Shown piece by piece: positions 44,371 to 56,004 of a DNA stretch of 64,000 bases; within the stretch, counting starts at the first letter, position 1, and the number at the start of each line of letters is the position of its first letter. A program made the position numbers and the translations under genes. The notes below the pieces were generated by a model. It saw only the letters and a program-made list of their open reading frames with translations, did not search any database and was not told the DNA's origin. The stretch spans positions 373,262,998 to 373,326,997 of the forward strand of contig NC_081407.1 of NCBI RefSeq assembly GCF_030272615.1, in the 5' to 3' direction. Source of the DNA: Cryptomeria japonica. Lineage: Eukaryota > Streptophyta > Pinopsida > Cupressales > Cupressaceae.

Positions 44371-45651
44371 ACTACTGTAAAGCGGAAAAATCGAACCCTA
44401 GTCGTTCTCCCCTCCCCAACTCCGAGGAGAGAGAAGGGAGAGTCTCTAGGGTTGATGGTTTTCACTTAGGGGAGACTTTACATTCAAAAGAGGGGTTGAA
44501 ACCCACAAGATCCAATCCCACGCAATGCAAGATTGGATTCTATATGAGTTTCAAGGGTTAAGACATCAAGGATACCCTCTTTTGTAAAGAAATGTAGATA
44601 GAAAGATTGAACTAGGAATGCATGTAAAGTGGGAAATATTCACTTATAAACAGAGATAGGGATATGGTATGAAGCTGCGGACCTGGAATTAGCAGTAAAA
44701 TGTCAAGATGGTGCTGTTCTGCAAATTTGAGCGAAAGTTGACGGGATGATGGCGCCCGACGTGCACACGGTCCTCCGAAAAATCCGCGAAACGAAGGTGG
44801 ATCTGTTCGTCTCTGCACAAGGATTCCAGATCTTCAATTACAGCTGCGTACCTGCAACCTACACACAGAAAAGAGAGGACGATTGGGGGGTTAGGGATGA
44901 GGGGTTTGCCTTTAGGTCAAACCCCAGTTTTGGAATTAACCAAGAAATGAGAATGCTGTAAATGTAAATGTTTGTAATGTAAACAAGTACTGATACCTTG
45001 TTGTAAGAATGTTTGTATTCTTACATGCAAAGGTGTACTGTATGTAGTATGTAATGTGTTGTAAGTGATCTCCTCTTCAATGGTTGAATCCTTGTCTTGA
45101 ATGCAACACTTAGCCTTGAATGGAGACTTAGAATGATCAATTGCTTGAAGGAATGCTTGAATGCTTGAATGCTTGAATGCTTGAATGTTTGAATATCGTT
45201 TCTGCCTCTTGCTCACATATGTCCTCCTCCTTCTTTTTTGAGAGAGGAAATGTAGTTTATATACTTGTCAATTAGGGTTAAAAGACTGATTTTCCCGACC
45301 TTAGGCCGACCAGGAAATGTTATTTTCCAATTTGCAAACACAAAGACCCGAAGCCCCATAAGAGACCGGGCCCAAAATAGGGCCAGGGACCAGGGCACTG
45401 GGTGCCATGGTCCTGGGGGACCAGGGCGCTGGGCGCCCTAGTCCTGAAGGACCAGGGCACTGGGCGCCATAGTCCCACCTCCCGGGACAACAGGGTGCAA
45501 GGAGGATCAGGCCAAGGTGCTGAGAAATGCAGTTTTTGGTGTCATGAACAAGTTTCGGGGTCTCCATTCAGGTTCCGTGTTGCATCGCCATCGTGAAGAC
45601 CCAAATGCAGTCGAAATTGCAAGTGTCACAATTTTAGGACGCTACAACTAC
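44371..45651. mobile_element. Solo LTR (1,271 bp) with ACTAC target duplication
   Basis: The LTR spans 44,376-45,646, starts TGTAAAGCGG and ends GGACGCTACA. ACTAC flanks it at 44,371-44,375 and 45,647-45,651. It interrupts the protease-to-reverse-transcriptase linker of the Tat-like element. It carries a GC-rich repeat at 45,350-45,490. The open stretches inside it are not genes. The insertion is younger than the host element. Confidence 0.92.
45350..45490. repeat. GC-rich repeat of ACCAGGGCGCTGGGCGCC units
   Basis: About three to four units of 33-34 bp ('GGACCAGGGCACTGGGTGCC', 'GGACCAGGGCGCTGGGCGCC', 'GGACCAGGGCACTGGGCGCC') inside the solo LTR. The unit is partly self-complementary. Confidence 0.8.
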
Positions 45652-46441
45652 GAATGGGGTGTTATTCAAATATTACTAAGGATGTCGCAGAAGGTGCTAT
45701 ACATTTACACACACCCCTTTCTCAGGAAGGACAAAGCACAGAGTCTCGATTACTTGAATTCGGTCCACAACATATCTACAAGGCTAAGGAAAATGAGAAG
45801 CGACACTACGAACAAGTCTACATGGAAGATGATACCATCGAAGACCTTGACAATATCATTAAATTAACCAACATCCCAGATAACCTTAATGATACCTCTA
45901 TCATGACACTTACCGCAGCCAACGTCGACCCACCAAATGACTCTCTATCACTTGTATTTCCCGATTTGATAGGCTGGGACGAACCTGAACACCATGATAT
46001 ACCTATTTTTCCAGATGATGAATCCATTGTCCATTACCTATGTACAGTCAACCCGAAAACAGGCTCTACCAGCGAACAAAATAACAATATCTGCAATTGG
46101 GAGGGTGCCAAGTCTCTCAGTCGCAAAAATGAAAGAAACAAAGGATTTAATGCTGAAAAACAGTCAATGGCAGAACTAGATCACAAAACAGTCAAAATAA
46201 AGGACGCATTTGAGGGTGAAAACCTTTTTAAGGCACCTAAAGATGGGAGACTTGACACTCTTCCTTAACACTATCAAGAGTGATCACCCATATTGATTGA
46301 GCCCCAATCAATCAATCAACATCAGTACAGAAGCAACAACTAAAAATATACACCTAGTAGAATCACTAACAGAAGAGGAAAAACCAGTTTATTAGATCCT
46401 TCACAGAAAAGCAAATCAATTTTTCCTGGTCCTATGCTGAT

Positions 46442-47452
46442 ATGCCCAGGATAGATCTAAACCTAATCATGCATCATTTATCTATTGCTCCAGGAGCTAA
46501 GCCAGTCAAACAAAAGTTAAGAAAGATGAATCCACATGTAGCATTAATGGTCAAAGCTGAACTAAAGAAGTTATTAGACGTCGTATTCATTCGACCTATA
46601 GACTATGTTGAATGGATTTCAAACATTGTACTAGTTTCAAAACCAGATGGAAGCATCAAAATATGCACAAATTTTAGAGATGTCAACAAAGCCTGTCCAA
46701 AGGATGACTTTCCTTTGCCCAGCATCGATATAATTGTGGACCTCACAGCGGGCCATGCAATGCTCTCATTAATGGACGGTTGCTCTGGCTATAATCATAT
46801 CAAGATAGCTCCAGAGGATCAAGATAAAACAACGTTCACCTGTCCTTGGGGAACGTATTGTTGGAACATCATGCCTTTTGGCTTGAAGAATGCTGGGGCA
46901 ACTTATCAAAGAGCAATGACGACAATTTTTCATGATATGATGCATACCTTCATGGAGGACTATGTGGATGATTTACTAGCTAAGTCATTCACCCGGGCAG
47001 AACATCTGGGCATATTAGATAAAATCTTTCAAAGATTGGAGCAATTCCAAGTCAGGCTAAACCTTAAGAAGTGTTTCTTAGGGGTGACATCAGGCAAATT
47101 ATTAGGCTACATTGTTTCAGCAAAGGGCATTGAAGTAGATCCAACGAAGGTACAAGCCATCATGGAGATGCCACCTCCCAAGAACATTAGTCAACTCAGA
47201 TCTCTACAAGGACGACTACAGTCAATCGGGCGATTCATAGCCCAACTAGCAGATAAAAGTCTACCATTCAATCATCTGCTACATAATAACATACCATTCA
47301 GATGGGAAGCCAAGTGTGTGGAATCATTCTATCAAATCAAGCAATATCTAATGAATCCACCAGTTCTAGTACCACCAATAGCAGGGAAGTCACTCATTCT
47401 CTACATATCAACAACAGAAGTATCATTGGGGGCACTGTTAGCACAAGAATAA
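46442..47452 (+). pseudogene. Reverse transcriptase of the Tat-like element
   Basis: The longest intact stretch of the element (336 codons). The order of motifs is standard: 'PVKQKLRKM' at the start, 'SNIVLVSKPDGSIKICTNFRD', 'LSLMDGCSGYNHIKI', 'FGLKNAGATYQRAM', catalytic YVDD at 46,961-46,972, 'GKLLGYIVSAKGIEVDPTKV', then the connection to RNase H. Asp in 'SLMDGCSGY' and both Asp of YVDD are present, so this domain decayed late. A stop TAA after 'LLAQE' (47,450-47,452) cuts it from RNase H. Confidence 0.93.
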
Positions 47453-48244
47453 GGCAAGGAACAAGCTATATATTACATTAGCCAAACATTAAATGGATAT
47501 GAGTTAAATTACACATTCATTGAGAAGGCTTGTTTAGTTGTGGTATTCGCTTCTCAAAAATTCTGACATTACGTGCTAGCTCACACAATCAAGCTAGTAG
47601 AAAAAATTGATCCTCTCAATTATTTACTCAGCAAAGCAACTCTTACAGGCCGATTGGCTAAATGGTTCATGATTCTCAATGAGTTTGATATCCAGTACAC
47701 AGAGCATCAAGCTATCAAGGGACAAGTAATTGCAGATCAATTAGCTGAAGCACCACTACTAGATAAGCAACCAATGAAGGTGGAATTTTTAGACATGGAT
47801 GTCCTTACTGTTACACTCAAGCAATGGACCCTGTACTTTGACAGTTCCTATACTCAACATGGCTTAGGTGCCGACATCTTGTTCGTCACCCCCGAAGGAC
47901 ACACCATTCCCAAATCGTTTAGGCTCATGTTTCCATGCACTAATAACATTGCTGAGTATGAAGCCCTGGTCACATGAATCATAATGGATGTGGAATGAAG
48001 AATCACAGAATTGAAAGTCTATGGATATTCCCAACTGGTTATAAATCAGATCAAAATTGATTATGAGTCAAAGGATGATAAACTGCTGCCATACAAAAGA
48101 ACGGTAGATGACTTCAAAAAGTACTTTGTACACATTACCTTCGAGAAAATACCAAGGTTGGACAAAAGAGAGACCGATGCAATGGCCACTATCGCTTCAT
48201 TGCTACAAATCCAGAGCAACAGAGTCATTATGAGTTCCTGGTAG
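47453..48244 (+). pseudogene. RNase H and second RNase H-like domain of the Tat-like element
   Basis: Directly after the reverse transcriptase stop the frame reads 'AIYYISQTL', the 'EKACL' block and 'PLNYLLSKATLTGRLAKW' (about 47,600-47,660), the C-terminal part of the gypsy RNase H. From about 47,820 a second domain starts, 'WTLYFDSSYTQHGLG', with 'NNIAEYEALV' at about 47,945-47,975, the form seen in the additional RNase H of Tat elements. A stop TGA after 'EALVT' and other stops break it. Confidence 0.8.
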
Positions 48245-48479
48245 AGCAACTGTTTTCCCCAGCCTATGACAATTCTGCTTCCCATGTCATCTATGCCTTA
48301 ACCAGTTCAGACTCTCCTCTATACGAAACAATTTATGAATATCTTAAACCAATACCCTACCCATTGACCTATTTTGCAATAAAAAATGCAACTTTATCCG
48401 GCAAGCCACCCATTATACCTTAACCACTGACACACTTTACTGTTGAGGTCTAGATGGTACTCTTCTTCGTTGCCTTGAT

Positions 48480-49570
48480 CGTAATGAATCTAACTCTGCT
48501 TTACATGAGCTTCACGAGGGTATCTATGGCACACATTCAAGTGGTCCTACTCTCGCTAAAAAACTTCTGAGAATGGGATATTACTGGCCGACAATGGAAA
48601 GAATCTTATCAATTTGCAAAGAAATGTCCTAAGTGCCAAATTCATGGCAATCTTATCCATTCACCAACACAAGAGTTGCAGCCATTTATGACATCTTGGA
48701 CTTTCTGTCAGTGGGGACTTGATTTAGTAGGGAAAATCCATCCTTCCTCTTCAAATGGACACAAGTTCATTATCACTGCGACAGAGTATTTTGCAAAATG
48801 GATTGAAGTAGTCCCAATGACCACAATAACTGGAAAGCAGATTGCCTCATTTATTCTCAATTATCGAATTTGTAGATACAACATTCCCAGTTCCATCATC
48901 ACAGACAACGAGCGTCCCTTCAAAAATCAAGATGTGCGAGAACTATGTGAGCGATTCAAAATCCAACATCGTTTCTCTACACCTTACTACCCACAGGGGA
49001 ATGGTCAAGCAAGGCATCAAATAAAACAATCTTGAAAATCCTAAAGAAGACAGTAAATGATGCAGGTAAGGATTGGCATGTACAACTCAATCCGACACTC
49101 TAGGCATATAGACTAGCATCAGGACACCCACAGGAGCTACACCATATTCATTGGTGTACGGATCAGAAGAAATTTTAGCCCTTGAGGTAGAAATTCCATC
49201 CCTCAGAGTATCTTTAAAGAGCCTCATTCCAGATGAGGAGTATCGGGTAAACAAATTGCAAGAACTAGAGCTTCTGGATGAAAAACGACAACATGCCTAT
49301 GATCATCTCAAAGCATATCAACAGTGCATGTGCATAAGCTACAACCACAGAGTCATCCCTAGGATTTTTAAAGTCGGTGATCTTGTACTCAAAGAAAATC
49401 CCAAAAATCAATAGGATCGAGAAAAGAAGGGGAAGTTTGAACCTAACTAGTTAGGTCCCTATGTTATCATATCAGCCTATGGATCAGGCGCCTATCAGCT
49501 AACAACTTCAGAAGGAGATGTGCTCGACAATCCAGCCAACAACATCCATCTGAAGAAATTCTACAATTGA
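48480..49570 (+). pseudogene. Integrase of the Tat-like element, broken at the catalytic Glu
   Basis: A zinc-binding segment is visible from about 48,510 ('HEGIYGTHSS' then 'CPKCQIHG' near 48,635). The core has 'WGLDLVGKI' (first Asp, about 48,715) and 'SSIITDNERPF' (second Asp, about 48,900). The 'PQGNGQA' block (about 48,990-49,010) should be followed by the catalytic Glu, but the frame shifts exactly there (49,009-49,014) and continues in another frame. The C-terminal part shows 'FKVGDLVLKE' (about 49,360-49,400) and 'GAYQLTTSEGDVLDN' to 49,560. Confidence 0.85.
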
Positions 49571-51039
49571 GTGGTCTAATGTACGGAAAAAGTGACAAAT
49601 ACAAAAAATAAAAAAATAAAAAAAATACAAAAAAATAAAAAAAACAACAAAAAGGTACAATAAAAACAAGTAGTGAAAACCTGGCAACATGTGCTATTTG
49701 TGAGAGAATGGCTCCTCTATCTATCATTACTCATATCTTTTACATCCAAAGTCAAAGCTAATGGCCATCGCCCAACACTTTTTACGCAACATTATCCCGG
49801 ACATACTTAGCGTAGTCACTGTCCTTGCTTATCTGAAGACCAATTCATCATATCCCACCATGGCTTGGTAATCACTATGAATATCCACATCGATAGGTAT
49901 CTATAACTAGGGGAAGTGTTCCTCTAACTTCAAGCATTCCAACAACAAGCAAACAAGAATCAGAACATGCTAAGGAAACCCTGTCAACAATAGCTCATCA
50001 GTCGAGAAAACAAGACACTGATCCAATTAACAACTTCAACACATACATGATGGATGATTTTCTGAATTATAATTTGTTTACATCTCACATGAATTTTTGA
50101 CTATTTTGCCCTTCAAATTTTTGAATCATTGGATCTCCTGAATTTCTCAACGATGCATCGAGCTAGAGAAAGTAGCGAGGGAGTTTGATATTTTTTGGTT
50201 TTCTGTTAGTGAGGCGATCACTTGTATGGTGCAAATTTTGTCTTGAGACATGATTGGAAACATATCATTGAAGACATTCTTCCACTTCGAGCATACAAAT
50301 GGTTAATTCTTGTCTGTTTTATGCAAGCAACACTCAGGTCGTCTTGGTTTAATTATACCTTGACGCTTTTGACGTCTTGCAATATCAAAATCCATGTACG
50401 TTTTACTTAGGTCATTATGGTTTAATTATACCATTATGCTTGTATGAACTTCCAACATATCAAAAGCTGAATGATGAAAAACAAAAACAAAGCAAACACA
50501 TGTGACTACACAGGAATGACAAACGAAAAAATGAGGGTGATCATTTAGTTACATATCATTTTAAAACTTGCATTTAGTTACATATCATTTTACACTTGCA
50601 TTTAGTTGCATATCATTATCATACATCTCATTTTTAAGATACATCTCACATCATACATCAATAAAATCAAGATAAACAAACACATCATCATATTTTCATC
50701 ATTATAGCTCATACATCATAATCAAAATCAAAAGCATTACATCATCATTATCACAACATCATATCAATGCATATCATAAATCATCATTCATAACACATCG
50801 CATGTGAATCAGAGAAATCAATGCCATATATATATATATATCTATCAAAATGGTCACAATATACAAGAGGTATCACGTCCGTCAAAATACAACAAAATGA
50901 TCGAAATACAACAGAGACAAGTCTCTCAGGTATGACTATCTCCTGAGGTTGACGATCTTGCAACAAATGTTCCAGCTCCTGGATTTTCCCTAGGTGGATC
51001 ATGTCGAGAAGGCCCCGTAACACCTCTGCTCTCTGTCCC
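49571..51039. other. Spacer between integrase and the antisense gene; no gene
   Basis: It has a short A-rich run (49,600-49,660) and, at 50,540-50,620, three copies of CATTTAGTTACATATCATTTTA-like words. It becomes a CATCATATC-rich tract toward 50,780. Nothing coding is recognised. A transcription stop for the sense unit would be expected here but none is identifiable. Confidence 0.45.
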
Positions 51040-52850
51040 TATCTAACTCCGGGCAGATCGACTGGCTACAAAACTAGGAGCTCTTTGCTCTCTAGGGACT
51101 AGATCCTCATATAACCGCCTGTAGTACTCGGCCGCCATGGCCGTATACCATATCTCCCTCAATGTCTCCTGCATCGCGACACCACTTGTCGCTCTCTGCA
51201 ATCTCTCTGCAAGCTCCTCTGCTCGATCCCGACACTCTCTCTCTGTATCTTGCTCTGTCATAATCTGGTGCTGCTGTGCTAGCACTTGTACCTATAGCTG
51301 CTGCATTGTGACCCGTAGGTATATAATTTGCGAGTCATATCGATGGGTGGGTACCCTAATCTGAACGGGTACCTGTGTCGTGGTCCCACCCATACTTGTC
51401 CCTATCTGAGGTGCCGGTGGAGGTAGAACATCTGATCTCCTCCTCTGGGCGGGTCGCCTATCATCCTCTATACCCCCCACCGCTGCTAACATTGCACCTA
51501 CCCTACCTGCACCACCAACACCAAGGAGAAGTCCTCCTCCACTCCCTCCATCTCCTCCTCGTCGTCTATCTTGTCCTCTATCTCTCCCTCCATCACCCCC
51601 TCATCCTCTATCTCTAACCAAACCTCCTCTATCACCTCCATATCCTCCTCCTCCTCCTCCATCACCCCCACCTCCCTCTTTGAACTCCTCTCGCACCTTG
51701 TCTCTCTGTCTAACTCCACCTCGCCTCTCTGGTTGCTCATCCTCCTCATCATGAAAAGCATGTAACATCTCTACTGGATCCGATATTTGTGCCACTGCAT
51801 GTGCCACGAAGTAGGTCGAGAACTCCTCTGTCATCTTCGCATCAACAACCCTAGCACCGTAATCCCATATCTGGCCTGCCAATGTCATGTACTCCTCTAC
51901 TGCCACTACACTAACCACTGCGGGCCCCCACTCGGGCACATCCCATCTCCCGCGAGCATATAAACATGCTCCCTGTGGTATCCCCTATTGTCTCCCATAC
52001 TGTCGCTGCACACGACAATGCAAAAATCGCTCAATGATAAAGGGTGTCCACCCGATAAGATATCTAGACATATAAACATAGGGCATCTCTAGCCCATCCT
52101 CCACCCACACCTCACAATCCATATACAGTCTCCAAATGACCGTATCAATATCATCCAATACTCTTCGTCAATGCTCTACTTTGCCCAGCTTACGTTGGAC
52201 AACTATACCTGTATACCCATATGCATATGCTCGCCCAACTGACCTATCCCTATCTGCAAGTGGCCTCGTTGCAGGAATATGCTCCCAGGCCCACACCTGT
52301 AATAAGGTCACCCCCGCTGACAAACTATTGTATCCTAGATATACCACCTGGTGAAGCTCTCTGTAAAGGTGGGCTAACATGCAGGACCCCCATGCCAACC
52401 TGCGTCCCTGTGTAACCATGTCCTCCAAAACCAATCCCCATCCCACAGGTAGTCCCTTCGACCTACGCTCGGGACACAAAAATCCACCAATGAAGCCTGC
52501 TAAAACAAAGGGTAGAGGAGCATAATCAAGGTCTACAAACTCCTACCATGGGATCTCATACCCACAAATCTGATTATCTTGGAAGATGCAATGGAGAGCC
52601 TCTATCCCACCCTCCTCAGTCTACTCATACGACAACAAGGCCCCCATAATTGGAATCCGCAAAATGCGATAACAATCCGCAGGTGTGACTGTTATCTTGC
52701 TAGTAGCCAAATGAAAGGTGTTCGTGTCACTATGCCACCTCTCCGCCAAAACTGTCAACAAACCCCGGTTAATGATATACCGAGGCATGTCTAATAAATA
52801 AGTCAAGCCGCATCTCTCAATCACATCTCTATCAGCCTATGACAATCGCA
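51040..52850 (-). pseudogene. Antisense plant mobile domain (PMD) protein gene, broken
   Basis: On the minus strand, from 52,824, the fragment 'LLTVLAERWHSDTNTFHLATSKITVTPADCYRILRIPIMG' matches the start of the plant mobile domain ('ERWxxETxTFHLxxGEMTxTLxD'). Then, at 52,168-52,479, 'GWGLVLEDMVTQGRRLAWGSCMLAHLYREL' and 'LLQVWAWEHI' match its core. At 51,840-51,939 'QIWDYGARVVDAKMTEEF' follows, then a Gly/Glu-rich linker and a charged coiled-coil-like C terminus (51,043-51,285, 'RAEELAERLQRA'). A stop lies directly upstream of the first block and frames change between blocks, so it is inactive. PMD proteins occur as host genes (MAIN/MAIL) and inside transposons. The position between integrase and 3' LTR, antisense, is known for extra ORFs of some plant gypsy elements. 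Confidence 0.82.
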
Positions 52851-52949
52851 GAATCAATGACCACGGTCGCGGAAATCGCTCTCGTGACTGAATTACATCA
52901 ACCTGTGCCTGCAAAACAACAAATGTCCATCATCAGTCCCATATCTATC

Positions 52950-53410
52950 CAATATATCCAATCAAAACAAAATCAACTTGAAACAATGAAGCATCAAATC
53001 AAGCATCATATCACAAATCAAAGACCCATATCGAAAATCAAAGCATCATATTGAGAAATCATATCAAAGACTCATAACGCAAGCAATTCAAAAATCCATA
53101 ACGAAAATCAAGTCCCATATCGATATCAATCAAAGTCCCATATCGAAATCAATCAAAGTGCCATATCCAATCAAAACAAAATCAGCTTGAAGCAACGAAG
53201 CATCAAATCAAGCACCATATCAAAAATCAAAGCACCATATCGAAAATCAAAGCACCATATCGAGAAATCGTATCCAAGACCCATAACGCAAGCAACTCAA
53301 AATCCATAACACAAGCATCATATCAAGAATCATATCGGAAATCAAGAATCGAAACTCATATCGGACATCAAATTCATTTACAAGGCAAAAATCAAAGATC
53401 CATATCAACA
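52950..53410. repeat. Degenerate repeat of CATATCGAAAATCAAAG units
   Basis: A dozen or so irregular copies of CCATATCGAAAATCAAAG-type words, some in larger blocks such as the repeated 'AAACAAAATCARCTTGAARC' (about 52,965 and 53,180). It sits just upstream of the antisense PMD gene. Confidence 0.75.
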
Positions 53411-53645
53411 AAAAATCAAGATCCTGATTCAAACAATCAATCAACTTGGCAGTTCATAACAAAAGTAATTTCAACAGACTCTCAATCATCATATCCAGAC
53501 TCAGACATCATCACAACAGGCAAAACATTGGCTCAAAACCCATCCCAAAACACTCAGGAGGCACCTACTCGCTCCTAAGCCATCTACCTTATCTATTCCC
53601 CTCACGACGCATTCTTCCAAGTCTTTTCTACCCATTTTTCTTACC

Positions 53646-53973
53646 CACGCGCCACAATATCCCTCCCATGCGCTAAGCTGCTAACTATGCGCTATCTTTC
53701 CTCACCTACGCGCTATAATCTTTATTCTACATGCTAAAATAACCTATGCCCTAATTGGAGTTTCCATGGTGTTAACCTGCTTACCCTATGTGCTAGTTCA
53801 CCCTACGCGCTATCCTACACCTTCTTCGCACTTACTTGTCAACCATATGCGCTAAAAGACTAAACACACTATCTTAGCACTGCAGAATGCACCTAAGACG
53901 CTGACCTAACTAGGTTACCCTACGCACTATAATGCTTATCGCATGCGCTATTCTAGACTCCCTACGCGCTAAA
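53646..53973 (-). repeat. TAGCGCAT motif array 3, inverted
   Basis: About 15 copies of the same motif as arrays 1 and 2 but on the minus strand: four exact ATGCGCTA, three ACGCGCTA and several variants on the + strand. On the minus strand they read TAGCGCAT or TAGCGCGT. It lies about 0.8 kb upstream of the antisense PMD gene. Confidence 0.82.
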
Positions 53974-54513
53974 ATGGTGAAATTGAAAGCAAAATATGAG
54001 AAACGTGACCAAAATCGACAAAATTAATGAAAAATGTGGCAAAATTTAGGTGACTTACAGGTGGACCATACGCGGCGGGCCTCCAGTATCGACAAACGCG
54101 CTTGAATCGGTGAGAAGCATAAGGAACCAACATTTTCATCAGAGTTAAGGTGTCACAATCACAAGGAGACAAATGTGCAAATGATAAGAATGAAATCACT
54201 TTTTACCTTTTTATAGGGTAAAATTCAAAAAGGGTTAGTAGGTGGGGCATGTATTTTGCTCATTTTCTCGCTTTTAACCTTATCAAACATCATTTTTGGG
54301 AGATGAATCAATTACAATGCATTCAACACAGTCAAAATTTCAAAATGCAATCAATTCAAAAACGCTTATCAAATCAACAAATCTTTGATTCATCTCCCGA
54401 GGGGGCATCATCAATATCGTTCATCAAATCTGGGGCATCACACCGACATTTCGACACAAACATCATATCCGACAAAATTTTCTTTGAATCAACATGTGCA
54501 CACACGTCACTTC
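53974..54513. other. Terminal interior of the Tat-like element before the PPT; no gene
   Basis: No coding region. The last part (about 54,360-54,513) is shared, in inverted orientation, with 63,706-63,870 at the right edge of the window (CTCCCGAGGGGGCAT, GGGGCATCACA, ATGTGCACACACGTCACTTC), so it is a conserved part of the element family. Confidence 0.6.
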
Positions 54514-54527
54514 AAAGAGGGGCAAAA
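54514..54527 (+). other. Polypurine tract of the Tat-like element
   Basis: AAAGAGGGGCAAAA directly before the TGTAGA start of the 3' LTR. The same tract precedes the LTR of the related minus-strand element (complement at 63,692-63,705). Confidence 0.88.
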
Positions 54528-55999
54528 TGTAGAAGTATAAAAATGACCACTTTCCTAAGTGAATATTTAATATTCATTTTAACCTCATTCCTCTATTTAA
54601 TTAAATTTTATTTAATTAAATTATTCACATTCATCTATTTAATTAAATGAATTACTCAATTTATTTAATTCAGTTCACCTAAGCCTTTCATAACCTTTAA
54701 TTAAATAAATCACTTTATTTACTTAATTCCCCTTTCTCCCCTTTTAATTAAATTGATCCTTGCAAGTAAATAAGTCTAATTTATATATTTAAATCCCCCA
54801 CTTGTATTTATGCAAGTTGCATCTATTTTTGTTGAAATAAAGTAATTTATTTTAAATTAAAATTCCTCTCCATCCACTTGCAAAATCCTACATCTCCCAC
54901 TTGTCTCCTAAACCCCTTCTAGATTCTTCTAATCACTTCTAATTTAGCCTAATCCATCTCCTAAATATTGTCACATCCCTAAGCAAAGGGAAGTCACTTC
55001 TCAAACCCTCAAAGTTTTCAATAACCATTAAAGGCTTTATGTCCTCAACAAGTTAACCCTCAAAGTCTTCCTAACCATTAATGGTTAACTCAACCTTCTT
55101 GCATGATTAGAGACTTTCTCTCTAACTCAACCCTCATCTAACCCAAGGGTCTCATCAAGCATTGATTGCTTTGACCTTGGTTATCCCTTTAACCCTTGCA
55201 CAAGACTTTATCCCTTGGGTAAAACCTTTATCCAATTTATAACCCTAACCTAACCTTAACCCTTACCTCCTAAGGTAACAATCATGTCTTCTCAAGCATT
55301 TAATGCTTCTTTCATCTCCTCTCAAGTAGTCTATTGTTGACAATTGTCACCATTTCATTGGTGAGAATTGTAAATATGGATTGATAACTTTCAATCCTGG
55401 CCCTTGTTAAGATTATCCAATCTTGACCATTCATTGCCCTATTTTTCCTATAAATAGAGCTCTCATTCTCTCACTTTCATATCCAAGTCTTTAGTATCAA
55501 ACTTATAGACATTTTACTAAGTATATCCAAGTTTCATGCATCCACTCCATAATCATTTTTAAATCAAGCATTTAGCCTCTCTTTGAATAGAAATAATCTT
55601 AATAAGCATTTTGAGAAGCATTTCCATTATCATAGCACTCTCATATTAGACTAGTATATCATGTTAGGATAGGTTTTACTAATCTTTTATCTTATCATCA
55701 TATCCATGCTAGTTTAAATTATATTAGATTTAATATCATGCATAACTAGGAATGCATTCATATTAAGTTGATCAAACATCCCTCATTCTTGGAGTTGTCA
55801 TTCCTGAAGTCACTTTGCTCAGTGATCTGAGAGAAAAGGCATTGACTTGAGGGATCATGTGAGATAGAGAACAATGGAACGTCCCTTGGGGAGTTGAGCT
55901 ATTCAATATAGCCCCATAACTTGCACCAAGAGTACCATTGGTGTGTGGACCTTTTGAAACCAAATTTTCCGTTTCTTTGCACCACTTTTCCGGCACACA
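54528..55999 (+). repeat. 3' LTR of the Tat-like element
   Basis: 1,472 bp, TGTAGAAG...GGCACACA, followed by the GTAAT duplication. It is collinear with the 5' LTR throughout. Confidence 0.93.
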
Positions 56000-56004
56000 G
56001 TAAT
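56000..56004. repeat. Target site duplication GTAAT (right)
   Basis: Perfect copy of 36,242-36,246. Removing the Tat-like element and one GTAAT joins the two halves of the older reverse transcriptase. Confidence 0.93.

Larger units (their letters stand above)
36247..55999 (+). mobile_element. Tat-like Ty3/gypsy LTR retrotransposon, 19.75 kb, structurally complete
   Basis: LTRs at 36,247-37,702 and 54,528-55,999 begin TGTAGA and end GCACACA. The primer-binding site is TGGCGCCCACCATGGGG at 37,707-37,723 and the polypurine tract AAAGAGGGGCAAAA is at 54,514-54,527. The target duplication is a perfect GTAAT. Order inside: long leader with TAGCGCAT arrays, small ORF, gag, protease, reverse transcriptase, RNase H with a second RNase H-like domain, integrase, then an antisense plant mobile domain gene and a second motif array. 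A dual RNase H and an extra region after integrase are features of the Tat lineage. All ORFs carry stops or frameshifts, so the copy is inactive. A solo LTR is nested at 44,376-45,646. Confidence 0.93.
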
